A DNA stretch of 64,000 nucleotides from NCBI RefSeq assembly GCF_003443895.1, contig NZ_QQOA01000024.1:56785-120784 (forward strand), read 5' to 3'. Below, piece after piece: positions 24,625-32,058 of the stretch. The first letter of the stretch is position 1. The number at the start of each line of letters is the position of its first letter. Source of the stretch: Paraburkholderia phosphatilytica. Lineage in GTDB: Bacteria > Pseudomonadota > Gammaproteobacteria > Burkholderiales > Burkholderiaceae. Under the pieces are notes generated by a model. That model was given only the letters and a program-made list of their open reading frames with translations, made no database searches and was not told where the DNA came from. A program made the position numbers and the translations under genes.

Positions 24625-25629
24625 TCAGATCCCGGAAGAACCCGGCGTATCCTTGCCCTTCATCATCTGAAGGACTTGCTGCAGCTTTTCGAGCACCTGA
24701 TTGAGCTGCTGTTGCAGATCGCCTCCGCCCGTCTGGCCGTCGGCGTTGCCGCCGCCGCTGCTCGGGGCGGCGCCTTGTTGCTGGGCGCTTTGCGATTGCT
24801 GCAACTCCCTGAGCATGTGCATGACTTCATGCAGCATCTTTTCGAGTGGCGACGATTGGCCTTGACCCTTGGCGCCTTGGGTCTTGTCGGAGCCGTTCGT
24901 GCCGTTTTCGCTGTTCGCGCCGCTGGGGTCGCTTGCGCCACCAGCACCGCCGCCGCCGTTTGCGCTGTTGGGGTCGCGCGCGCCACCGGCGCCACCACCA
25001 CCCGCGCCAGTCGCACCGCCAGCACCGGCACCGCCACTCGGTTGGCCGCCACCGCCGCCGCCCGCGTCACCCGAACCGCTGTTGGAGCTCATGCCCATTT
25101 GCTGCATCAGTTGCTCGAGCATCTGGATCAGCTCGCTCAGCATCTGCATCAGTTGGTTCTGGCCGCCGGCCTGGCTGCCGCCTTGGCCGCTGCCGTCCTG
25201 GGCTTGCGGCTGCTGGAGCTGCTGGAGCATCTGCTGCAGGCGCGACAGCATGTCTTCGAGCTGCGACACCGGATCCTGATTGCCCACGCTGTTGCCGCCG
25301 GACGGACCGCCCATGCTGTCGGGACCGCTCGCGCCCGAAGCGCCGCCCGGCGCGCCGGCGCTTGCCGTACCGCCTGTGCCTTGCGAGCCGCCGGGGGCGC
25401 CGCCTGCCGCCCGACTGCCGCCGCCGGACTGGCTGCCTTGCGGGTCCATGCCGGTCTGCTGGTTTTGCGCCTGAATGGCTTGCTGCAGCATCTGCTCGAG
25501 CATCTGCGCGAATTCCATCAGGACTTCTTCGAGTTCGGCGACCGTGTTGCCGCCGGACTGGCTGCTGCTGTTCGACGAATCGAACGACAGCCCTTGAGTG
25601 CCGAGAGAGTTGTCGATAGAGAGATTCAT
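24625..25629 (-). CDS. Harpin-like Gly/Gln-rich secreted protein
   Basis: Start ATG at 25629 (MNLSIDNSLGTQGLSF), 334 residues; the longer frame upstream is a shadow. It lacks Cys, is rich in Gly, Gln, Ser and Asn, and has short Gln/Leu/Met-rich helices (LEEVLMEFAQMLEQMLQQAIQ near 32-52, LEDMLSRLQQMLQQLQQ near 123, LMQMLSELIQMLEQLMQQMGM near 160) separated by glycine-rich linkers. That is the harpin pattern (Hpa1, PopA, PopW). Harpins are T3SS-exported and act outside the bacterium at the host surface. A perfect PIP box with -10 lies upstream, so it should be in the HrpB regulon. Confidence 0.8.
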   Translation of the reverse strand: MNLSIDNSLGTQGLSFDSSNSSSQSGGNTVAELEEVLMEFAQMLEQMLQQAIQAQNQQTGMDPQGSQSGGGSRAAGGAPGGSQGTGGTASAGAPGGASGASGPDSMGGPSGGNSVGNQDPVSQLEDMLSRLQQMLQQLQQPQAQDGSGQGGSQAGGQNQLMQMLSELIQMLEQLMQQMGMSSNSGSGDAGGGGGGQPSGGAGAGGATGAGGGGAGGARDPNSANGGGGAGGASDPSGANSENGTNGSDKTQGAKGQGQSSPLEKMLHEVMHMLRELQQSQSAQQQGAAPSSGGGNADGQTGGGDLQQQLNQVLEKLQQVLQMMKGKDTPGSSGI

Positions 25630-25750
25630 GAATGACCTCGTCGTGGATGATGAACCGGGGCCGCCCGAGAGGCGGGCCGATCTTCGCCGCGCGACGACGC
25701 GTCGTGAGCCTGTCGAGGGAGAGGGGCTGAGGACGCATCGCTCATCACCT

Positions 25751-25813
25751 ACGATAGCGGCAGACCGTCGCCGCCAAGACCCGCTGCGGCGAACGGAATG
25801 CGACGCGCGCGAA
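25751..25813 (-). promoter_or_regulatory. PIP/hrpII box with -10 for the harpin-like operon
   Basis: Minus strand: TTCGC (25813-25809), 15 bases, TTCGC (25793-25789), 32 bases, then TATCGT (25756-25751), which fits YANNNT. The leader to the ATG at 25629 is about 115 bases. The rest of 25814-26048 shows no gene. Confidence 0.85.
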
Positions 25814-26048
25814 ACGAATGGGGCGCTGGGGGGCGTGAGTTGACACCATCGGCTAGAACTTGCCAACGGAGTTAACTCACACCGCGCCGAAAGCAACAAC
25901 AACCGGAGCGCCGGCCGCCAATTTCGCCATTTAGAAACCGATTCCAAGGAAATCCCTAGAGCAGAATCCGCCGCCACTGATCGGCTCCTTCGCGCTCAGG
26001 GGACAAAGTGCACGAAGACGGGCTGGGTCGATTTTTTCCCGGCGCGTC

Positions 26049-26078
26049 GCAACATTTCTTCTAAGGGGAGGCACCTAC
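26049..26078 (+). promoter_or_regulatory. Candidate ECF-type promoter for module A sigma gene
   Basis: GCAAC (26049-26053), 19 bases, ACCTAC (26073-26078). The same two words at the same spacing precede the second ECF gene (32003-32032), and a close version (ACTCAC) precedes 29872. This fits an autoregulated ECF promoter with -35 and -10 elements. Confidence 0.55.
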
Positions 26079-26113
26079 AGTGGACCACCGTTTGGCGGAT
26101 CGCTAACTGCACC

Positions 26114-26704
26114 ATGTTGATAAACGAAGTCATGCCCGCAGCAGCGACGGGGCGCAGCGCCGATGTCGACGACGTCGTGTTGATCCAGCGCATCGTGCGC
26201 CGCGACAAGGCGGCGCTCTCGGCGCTCTACCATGAGTACGATCGTCGGCTCGTGCGGTTTCTCGGCCGCTTCACACGGCGCGAAGACCTCATCGAGGAAG
26301 TGATCAACGACACCTTCATGGTGGTGTGGCAGAAGGCCGAGGATTTTCGCGGGCAGGCGCGCGTGTCGACTTGGCTGATGGGCATCGCCTATCGCGTCAC
26401 GCTGAAGACGCTGCGCCAGGGCGGGATTGCGCACGAGCCGCTCGACGGCAATGCCAACGAGCGCGCGAGCGAGCCGTTCGCGGACCATGAACTGACGGAC
26501 TGGGTGACCAAGGGACTCGCGCGGCTTTCCGTGGAGCAGCGGCTCGTGATGGAGCTCGCGTATGTGATGGGAAATTCGCTCGAGGAGATCGCCGAGATCA
26601 CGAGTTCTCCCGTCAGCACCGTGAAGGCCAGGATGTTCCATGCCCGAGTGAAACTGCGCAATGTGATGCCGGTCTTAGCCGGCACGATAGAGGGCAACCC
26701 ATGA
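26114..26704 (+). CDS. ECF-family RNA polymerase sigma factor (module A)
   Basis: This 196-residue protein has sigma region 2 (LYHEYDRRLVRFLGRFTRREDLIEEVINDTFMVVW, then ARVSTWLMGIAYRV) and region 4 (LARLSVEQRLVMELAYVMGNSLEEIAEITSSPVSTVKARMFHARV). ECF sigma factors direct RNA polymerase to promoters such as the GCAAC-N19-ACCTAC element upstream. The gene overlaps the anti-sigma gene by ATGA. The module B protein (32059-32667) is a close paralogue. ATG at 26114 is likely; a second ATG follows at codon 7. Confidence 0.95.
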   Translation: MLINEVMPAAATGRSADVDDVVLIQRIVRRDKAALSALYHEYDRRLVRFLGRFTRREDLIEEVINDTFMVVWQKAEDFRGQARVSTWLMGIAYRVTLKTLRQGGIAHEPLDGNANERASEPFADHELTDWVTKGLARLSVEQRLVMELAYVMGNSLEEIAEITSSPVSTVKARMFHARVKLRNVMPVLAGTIEGNP

Positions 26705-27375
26705 CCAATATCCAAATCGAGAATGAGCGCGCGCATCTGCACGCTTGGGAGCTCTTGCCCTGGCTGGTGAACGGGACCTTGTCGAGCGCCGAGCGCGTGC
26801 ACGTGGAAGCGCACTTGAGCGGCTGCCAGTCGTGCCGCGATGAGCTCGCGCGGCAGCGAAGCCTGCATGCGGAAATGACCGCGCGCGAGGTGGAAGGGCC
26901 GCTGCCGGAGGCGGGACTCGCGCGCTTGCTGCAGCGTGTCGACGAAGCCGGCCGGCAGACGCCGCGCGCGGCAGCCGCGCCGCGCGGGCGCGAAACGTCG
27001 CGCACCCACTGGGCGAAGATCGCCTACGGCCTCGCGGCGATGTTGCTGCTCGAGACCGGCGGGCTCGCCGTGCTCAGCACGCAGTCGGAGGTCGGCGATC
27101 ATGCCGCGGCCTATCGCACGCTGTCGACGCCTGATGCGTTGATGTCGCGCGCGACCATTCGGCTCGTCGTCGATGCCTCGATGCCGGCGGGGCGCCTGTA
27201 GTCGCTGCTTGTACCGCTGCATCTGCAGATCGTTGCGGGCCCGACCGAGAATGGCGTCTATTCGATCGGGCCGCTCTCTTCGCGAGGCGATATCGACCGT
27301 CAGGTCGACGCGCTGCGCGCGGCCTCGGGCGTACGCTTCGTGGAACCGGTGAGCGCCGGCCGTGACGCGCAGTGA
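26701..27375 (+). pseudogene. Zinc-finger-type anti-sigma factor cut by a TAG codon (module A)
   Basis: The start MTNIQIENERAHLHAWELLPWLVNG is followed by a HEAHLSGCQSCRDELARQ-like zf-HC2 motif near 38-55, and by a membrane span near 110-125. The frame stops at TAG (27199-27201) after DASMPAGRL. It then continues in the same frame for 57 codons (SLLVPLHLQIVAGPTENGVYSI, VDALRAASGVRFVEPVS) to TGA at 27373-27375. The module B anti-sigma is uninterrupted at this point, with GELQGLLASLHLQIVAGPG, so CAG to TAG is the likely change. The first 166 residues still contain the zinc finger and the membrane span, so partial function is possible, without the periplasmic sensor part. Confidence 0.85.
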
Positions 27376-27440
27376 GGGGGCAGGCGCGCGAAACGTTTCG
27401 ACGCTCCGCGCTCCACTTTTCTTAGGTCGAAGCACTTTGA

Positions 27441-27462
27441 AGCCGTCGCTCGACGGCTTTTT
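27441..27462 (+). terminator. Intrinsic terminator after the module A sigma/anti-sigma genes
   Basis: AGCCGTCG pairs with CGACGGCT across a 2-base loop, followed by a run of T. It lies 66 bases after the pseudogene end. Confidence 0.8.
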
Positions 27463-27563
27463 CGTTGACGCCGATCGTCCGTCGGGAGAAAGGCGAATCA
27501 AAAAAACTATGGATTTTTCAGGGGCGTGAGGTGCCTCGATCTTTCTTGGCGTGGCCCGCGCGC

Positions 27564-27749
27564 CTAGTTCTCAAGATCGACGAAGGGTTCTTCCGGCTGA
27601 GGCGGCTGCAGGGCGGCCGCGGTCGCTGCGGCTGCAAACCGCTCCAGCGATGCGAGCGAGCCGCATACGCTGTGATACATCTGCGGACCGATCTGCGCGT
27701 CGAGCAGCTCTTGCATACCGGATTGCCGGGCGATTTCCAGAAGGTCCAT
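27564..27749 (-). CDS. Small protein next to HrpG-like regulator (module A)
   Basis: This 61-residue protein starts at an ATG with a strong GGAGAAGG site. It shares the core GMQxLLDAxIGxQxYHSVxGxLxSLxRFA with the 80-residue protein at 30388-30630. In both modules it lies directly after an OmpR/HrpG-like gene on the same strand. I do not recognise a family. Co-location suggests an accessory or antagonist of the regulator; this is inference. Confidence 0.65.
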   Translation of the reverse strand: MDLLEIARQSGMQELLDAQIGPQMYHSVCGSLASLERFAAAATAAALQPPQPEEPFVDLEN

Positions 27750-27847
27750 CGACCTTCTCCTTGCAACGGGCGCCCGAGCGAACGTTGGCGATGCAACCCG
27801 CAAGCTGCCGCGGCAAGCCCAATGAGCTTCAGTGTCCTTTACGCGGT

Positions 27848-28687
27848 TTACGATTCCGCGATGGGCGTCGCGGCGGCGAAGCGGAGGGGACGTGCGAATT
27901 GCACGAGGTTGTGCGCGGCTGACTGAGGCAAGACTCCGCCTGGCGCTGTGGGCTTCACGTCGATTTCGGCGGCGCCGGTCTCGGTCTCGTGCCGCTGAGT
28001 AACGTTGGCAACAATAACGTCCAGCTTGTAGCCGAGGGCGTAGACCGTCTTCAAGCTCACGCTGGACTCGTCCGAGAGCTGCAGCTTCTTGCGCAGCTTG
28101 TAGACGTGCCGTTCGATCGAGCGCGTCGCGACATTCTCGCGCGAGCCCCACACGCCGCTTGCGATCTGCGCGCGGCCCACGAACCTGCCGGCGTTCGAGA
28201 AGAACAGCCACGCGATGCCGAACTCGCGCGGCGTGAGCGTCAGTTCGCGGCCGTCGAGCGTGAGCGTGCCGAGGTTGCGGCGCAGGACGTAACCGCCGAG
28301 CGAGATCGCATCGGTGTTGGTTACGTACGTCTCGCGCTGAGTCACGACGTGCGCCCGCAGGCGGACCTGCTCGAGGTCGAAGCGGTTCGCAACATCGGTG
28401 GCGCCTGCATTGACCCAGCGCAGCATGGCGCTCAAGTTCGAGAACGGCGTCAGCACGATGATCGGCGTGGAGAGGTCCACGTTGCAGTTGCGCCATGACA
28501 GTAGCGAGTTCACCAGCATCGAGCTGTTCTTGGCATCGATCACGATGAGGTCGTAGGTCGTCGTGCGCAGCGCGCGCATCAGCGGAAGCTCGCTGCTGAA
28601 GGGCTCGACGGCGATCGCGTCGTCGGCGAAACAGTCGGTGAGGTTGGCGGTCAGTAGCGGGTCGTCGGTTACGAGGGCAAATCGCAC
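27848..28687 (-). CDS. OmpR/HrpG-like response-regulator (module A)
   Basis: The GTG at 28687 matches the paralogue start (VRFALVTDD) and has a GGAGAAG site; it gives 279 residues. The longer start at 28720 is less likely. It has a receiver-like domain (about 1-115, FALVTDDPLLTANLTDCF, then YDLIVIDAKNSS, TPIIVLTPF) in which a VIDAK stretch replaces the usual D-rich pattern. A winged-helix Trans_reg_C domain follows (LTLTPREFGIAWLFFSNAGRFVGRAQIASGVWG, then RHVYKLRKKL, KTVYALGYKLD). HrpG acts above HrpB/HrpX in Ralstonia and Xanthomonas. Whether this is the real HrpG cannot be told by eye. Confidence 0.75.
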   Translation of the reverse strand: MRFALVTDDPLLTANLTDCFADDAIAVEPFSSELPLMRALRTTTYDLIVIDAKNSSMLVNSLLSWRNCNVDLSTPIIVLTPFSNLSAMLRWVNAGATDVANRFDLEQVRLRAHVVTQRETYVTNTDAISLGGYVLRRNLGTLTLDGRELTLTPREFGIAWLFFSNAGRFVGRAQIASGVWGSRENVATRSIERHVYKLRKKLQLSDESSVSLKTVYALGYKLDVIVANVTQRHETETGAAEIDVKPTAPGGVLPQSAAHNLVQFARPLRFAAATPIAES

Positions 28688-28748
28688 GTTCTTCTCCACG
28701 TTGCGCACGGGCGCGCACATCGGTTATGCATCGAGCCCGGGGGATCCA

Positions 28749-28772
28749 CGGCACGGCCTGTTGGCCGTGCCG
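28749..28772. repeat. Short perfect hairpin downstream of module A region
   Basis: CGGCACGGCC pairs with GGCCGTGCCG around a 4-base loop. It lies upstream of the HrpG-like gene on its strand. There is no T-run, so it is not a clear terminator. Confidence 0.45.
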
Positions 28773-28884
28773 CTCCGGCGCTGTCCGCTCCAGTCGTGGC
28801 GAAGCGTGACAGCTGGACCGGCGCGCTCGATTGCTTGATGTTTCTGTCCGTAAGTGCCGCGTGATGCGAATTAGGATGCCAGAC

Positions 28885-29161
28885 CTATCGATCACCCCTA
28901 TCGCCCGTCCTTTGCAGGACGAGTCCGTGCTTGAGTGCGTAGCGGACCATGGCCGCGTTGTTGACGAGATTGAGCTTCTGCATGACGCCACGTGCGGCTG
29001 CATACTTGTCGGCCAATAGCAGGCGTGCACGATGATAGAAGCAGGAACTGCGGGCAAGCCCCAGCACGGAAAGCAACTCCCGGCAATGCATAGGTTTGCT
29101 TCAAGGCGTCAACCAGCATCGTTTTCTCCCGGTTGCTCAGGAATTGCGGGTTGCCGCCCAT
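28885..29161 (-). pseudogene. IS3-family transposase fragment joined to a LuxR-type HTH tail
   Basis: On the minus strand, one frame reads NREKTMLVDALKQTYALPG and the next reads LLSVLGLARSSCFYHRAR: both match the start of IS3 OrfB. These join, with a frame change, to MQKLNLVNNAAMVRYALKHGLV, the end of a LuxR/NarL-type HTH protein. It is a fusion of remnants, and its length is far short of either parent. It shows past IS activity inside the regulatory region. Confidence 0.7.
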
Positions 29162-29300
29162 CTACTCCTTATGTAAAGATGAAGCAGAGGCCCGTAGCAG
29201 GGCACAGGTTGTCCGCGGCCAGATGGCAGCGGGGTACAGCCACTCCGCACCCGGACCCATGTCTTGCACTGGCCGCGTGCGGAAAACGGGGATGTGTCGC

Positions 29301-29549
29301 CTACGAATCCGACTCCAGCGTCGTGCGGCACAGCTGCGCGGCGGCGGCGAGGCCGTCGGCGACGGTGATGGCGGACTGGCGCGCGAGCGGATCGGTCAGC
29401 CGCAGCGCTTGCGAGGCGATCTCCTGCGCGCTGCATTCGAGTCCGGCCGCCACGTCGGCGAACTTGCGGCGCTGTGCGGCCGGCTGGTCGGCGAGCGTCT
29501 TGACGTTGTCGAGCACGTCGATCAGTTCGGGGGGTATCGCGTCGTACAT
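29301..29549 (-). CDS. Second HrpD6-like protein with its own PIP box
   Basis: Start MYDAIPPELIDVLDNV; 82 residues. It matches 4217-4477 along its length, with the shared LIDVLDNVKTLA start and ARQSAITVADGLAAAAQLCRT tail. It stands alone, far from sctD. A perfect PIP box with -10 lies upstream (29620-29682), so it is expected to be HrpB-driven. The earlier frame up to 29798 is upstream of the transcription start. Confidence 0.75.
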   Translation of the reverse strand: MYDAIPPELIDVLDNVKTLADQPAAQRRKFADVAAGLECSAQEIASQALRLTDPLARQSAITVADGLAAAAQLCRTTLESDS

Positions 29550-29619
29550 GGTCTCGTCCAATCGGTTGGGCCGGTTCCGGGTGACGGTGGCGATTCGCTG
29601 CACCGTCGCGTTGGAGTGA

Positions 29620-29682
29620 ACTTTATGTGAGCGGTCAGGTCGCGCGTCGCTCCGCAAACGAATTTGTCTCGTCTGGAACGAA
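29620..29682 (-). promoter_or_regulatory. PIP/hrpII box with -10 for the second HrpD6-like gene
   Basis: Minus strand: TTCGT (29682-29678), 15 bases, TTCGT (29662-29658), then 32 bases and TAAAGT (29625-29620). The -10 word is the same as at 2771. All features fit an active PIP promoter. Confidence 0.85.
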
Positions 29683-29716
29683 CGCGTTTTGCCGCACAAA
29701 AATTTCCCCGGCAGCC

Positions 29717-29746
29717 GCAACTTTCGTGAGGCGCGCTGGTACTCAC
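29717..29746 (+). promoter_or_regulatory. Candidate ECF-type promoter for the module A lipoprotein
   Basis: GCAAC (29717-29721), 19 bases, ACTCAC (29741-29746): one of the three related elements found near ECF genes. The C to T change within the -10 word may weaken it. It points toward 29872. Confidence 0.45.
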
Positions 29747-29871
29747 ACGGAAGCAGACCTATCTTCGCTTTGCCGATCGATCGGAGAATTCGTGTCAATG
29801 ATTGTCAGTATTCCGTGCCTGCTCCTCTGTTGGCCCCAACGCGGCGCGGCCGCTCCTATGCCGGGGGCGCG

Positions 29872-30384
29872 ATGAAGCATCGCGTTACGCGGCTCACGAC
29901 GCTGCTGTTACCGCTGCTGGCCGCCTGTACCGCCGTACCGCTGGAACTGCCGTCGAGTGTGTCCGGTGACGACGCGTTGCTGGCGCGCATCAATGCCGAG
30001 GGCGATCGGATGATCGTAATCACGGTGGACAATCCTCCAGACTCGATGCCGCTCACGGCGGGAACCTCCGCGGGACGCTATGGTGCTGCGCCGGGCTACG
30101 CGGTGAACGGCGGGGCGCGCGCGACGGTGACCGCGATCGCACGGGAGTACGGACTGCAGGAGGTGACCGCGTGGCCTATTCCGGATCTCAAGGTGCACTG
30201 TGCGGTGCTCGAGGTCGTGGAAGGCGTCTCGCGCGATGTCATTGTCGCGAAGCTCGCGAAGGACAGGCGGGTCCACGTCGCGCAAGCGCTGCAGTCGTTT
30301 CATACGCTGGGTATGCCGGCGCCACTGCGCGTGACCGACCCGGATCTGGTCAGGATGGAGATACTGCTCAGGCGGACCGCGTAG
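29872..30384 (+). CDS. Lipoprotein equal to the propeptide part of the S8 protease, without catalytic domain
   Basis: This 170-residue protein starts MKHRVTRLTTLLLPLLAAC, with a lipoprotein-type signal and lipobox. The rest matches residues 64-180 of the module B protease (MIVITVDNPPDSMPL, AIAREYGLQEVTAWPIPDLKVHCAVLE, RRVHVAQALQSFHTLG). It stops before the catalytic domain. In subtilases the propeptide is an inhibitor and folding helper, so it could act in trans on the protease at 34629-36026. It may instead be a truncated duplicate. The ECF-like promoter suggests it is expressed. Confidence 0.7.
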   Translation: MKHRVTRLTTLLLPLLAACTAVPLELPSSVSGDDALLARINAEGDRMIVITVDNPPDSMPLTAGTSAGRYGAAPGYAVNGGARATVTAIAREYGLQEVTAWPIPDLKVHCAVLEVVEGVSRDVIVAKLAKDRRVHVAQALQSFHTLGMPAPLRVTDPDLVRMEILLRRTA

Positions 30385-30387
30385 GGC

Positions 30388-30630
30388 TTACGCCGTGCGG
30401 GAATCGCGGCGCGATGCGGCCAGTACCGCGTCCGCGAAACGCTGCAGCGACGTCAGCGTGCCACGCACGCTGTGATAGGTCTGCCGGCCGATGCGGGCGT
30501 CGAGCACGATCTGCATGCCTGCCTCGCGCGATAGCGCGAGCACGGGCATGGGTGACGTGCGGATGTCGCCGCCCGCCTCCGCGTTCGGGTTGGCGGAACA
30601 TGACGGGTCGATGGCGGCCGGCTCATGCAT
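30388..30630 (-). CDS. Small protein next to HrpG-like regulator (module B)
   Basis: This 80-residue protein starts eight bases inside the end of the HrpG-like gene (start ATG at 30630). It shares the core MQIVLDARIGRQTYHSVRGTLTSLQRF with the module A small protein. The N-terminal 30 residues are extra and disordered. Translational coupling to the regulator suggests a joint role. Family unknown. Confidence 0.65.
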   Translation of the reverse strand: MHEPAAIDPSCSANPNAEAGGDIRTSPMPVLALSREAGMQIVLDARIGRQTYHSVRGTLTSLQRFADAVLAASRRDSRTA

Positions 30631-31465
30631 GATTCGCTTCCGCGACAGGTGCGAGCGACGCTTCGCCTGCGGGCCGCTGCCGCGCTGGCGGCCGCTGGAA
30701 TGGCACGACGTTCGACGTCCTGGTCGCGGCGGCAGGGTGCTCGTCGAACGATGCCGCGTCATCCGGTTCCGCTGTGGCCGCGGCAGCCGTTGCGACATCC
30801 AGCTTGTAGCCGAGCGCATAGACCGTCTTCAGCATAAGGCCCGAACCCTCGCCAAGGCCCAGCTTCTTGCGCAGCTTGTAGATGTGCTGCTGGATCGAGC
30901 GCGCCGCGACATCCTCGCAGACACCCCATACGCTGCCCGCGATCTGCGCCCGGTTCAGGAAGCGCCCAGGATTCGAGAACAGCAGCCAGGTCATCGCGAA
31001 CTCGCGTGGCGTCAACGGGATGTCGTTGCCGTCGCGTGTCACCCTGCCGAGATCGCGGCGCAGCACATAGCGGTCGAGCGTGATCGTGTCGCTGCCGGCG
31101 GCGTCGCGGGTGCGCTGCAGTGCGACGTGGGCGCGCAGGCGAATCTGTTCGAGATCGAAACGGCTTGCGACGTCCGTGGCGCCCGCGTTGATCCAGCGCA
31201 GCATGGCGTCCCAGCTGGAGAACGGCGTGAGCACGATGATCGGCGTGTGCAGATCGGCATGCGTGTTGCGCCACGATAGCAGCGAACTGACCAGCACCGC
31301 GCTGTGCTTCGCATCCACCAGCACGAGGTCGTACGCGGCTGTGCGCATCGCGCGCATCAGCAGCAGCTCATCGCCGAATGGTTCGACCGTGATCGAGCTT
31401 GCAGCAAAGCATTCGATCAGATTGCCAGTCAGTGCAGCGTCGTCGGTTACCAGGGCAAAGCGCAC
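30623..31465 (-). CDS. OmpR/HrpG-like response-regulator (module B)
   Basis: A GTG start at 31465 with a GGAGAAAG site gives 280 residues. The receiver-like domain (about 1-115) reads FALVTDDAALTGNLIECF and IIVLTPFSSWDAMLRWINAGATDVASRFD; the winged-helix domain (130-225) includes REFAMTWLLFSNPGRFLNRAQIAGSVWG, IQQHIYKLRKKL and KTVYALGYKLDV. The Pro/Ala-rich tail has no known role. It is similar throughout to the module A regulator. One of the two may be the HrpG that controls hrpB. Confidence 0.75.
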   Translation of the reverse strand: MRFALVTDDAALTGNLIECFAASSITVEPFGDELLLMRAMRTAAYDLVLVDAKHSAVLVSSLLSWRNTHADLHTPIIVLTPFSSWDAMLRWINAGATDVASRFDLEQIRLRAHVALQRTRDAAGSDTITLDRYVLRRDLGRVTRDGNDIPLTPREFAMTWLLFSNPGRFLNRAQIAGSVWGVCEDVAARSIQQHIYKLRKKLGLGEGSGLMLKTVYALGYKLDVATAAAATAEPDDAASFDEHPAAATRTSNVVPFQRPPARQRPAGEASLAPVAEANHA

Positions 31466-32002
31466 GTTCTTTCTCCAGGTCGGCGCAGCCAGTCGATCGC
31501 CGCGCGGACAGACTATTTCTTTTGGGACATCGCGATCTCTTCGCTCGCAATGCCTGGGCCGTTTCCCGAAACTGGTGGTGTTTGCGGCGCTATCCTCCCT
31601 TGGGGGGATCGTTGCGCCTTGTTGTGTCCGTAAGTGCCCGTTCGGAGCGAAATGGATGCATCGGAAACGGGGGCGAGGTTAATCGTTATCCCTGGCGTTC
31701 CGGTGAGACCGTTGCCGGTTTTCTGACAGCGATCGAGAACGCGGCCACCTGCTTCGGACGTGGCGCACCGAAGCCCCAGCGTGCGAAACGATGGGGCTCG
31801 CAGCGAGATTTCCAAGCCCGACATGTCCACTGCTTTCGAACACGGCGAGTCAGCAAATCGAACGCGTGTTCGCGCTTGTGAACTGACTTCCTGTTCAGTC
31901 GATCCCTACACGCTAATCCGGAATGTCTGACGCCACGACCATAGCGTCGCGGCGCCCGCGACCGGATACTGAGGCTCCTCGGAAAGATATTTTCGCGTGC
32001 CC
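31466..32002. other. Gene-poor stretch between module B regulator and ECF sigma gene
   Basis: No convincing gene is seen in these 537 bases. Several short frames occur, none with a ribosome-binding site, a hydrophobic pattern or a match to a known family. It may hold control sites for the divergent HrpG-like and ECF genes. Confidence 0.5.
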
Positions 32003-32032
32003 GCAACTTTTTTGCGGTCGCACGTTACCTAC
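32003..32032 (+). promoter_or_regulatory. Candidate ECF-type promoter for module B sigma gene
   Basis: GCAAC (32003-32007), 19 bases, ACCTAC (32027-32032): identical words and spacing to 26049-26078. The ATG/GTG region starts 27 bases downstream, so transcription would begin just before the ribosome-binding site. Confidence 0.55.
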
Positions 32033-32058
32033 GGCACGAATACCGTGCGAGGTGGATC

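Noticed and set aside
24679..25070. Ala/Arg-rich alternate frames in the harpin-like gene
   Set aside because: Shadows of a glycine-rich low-complexity gene in another frame.
32003..32032. Imperfect PIP box (TTCGC-N15-TTGCG) upstream of module B sigma gene
   Set aside because: One half differs from the consensus and no -10 fits. The ECF-type element at the same place explains the region better.
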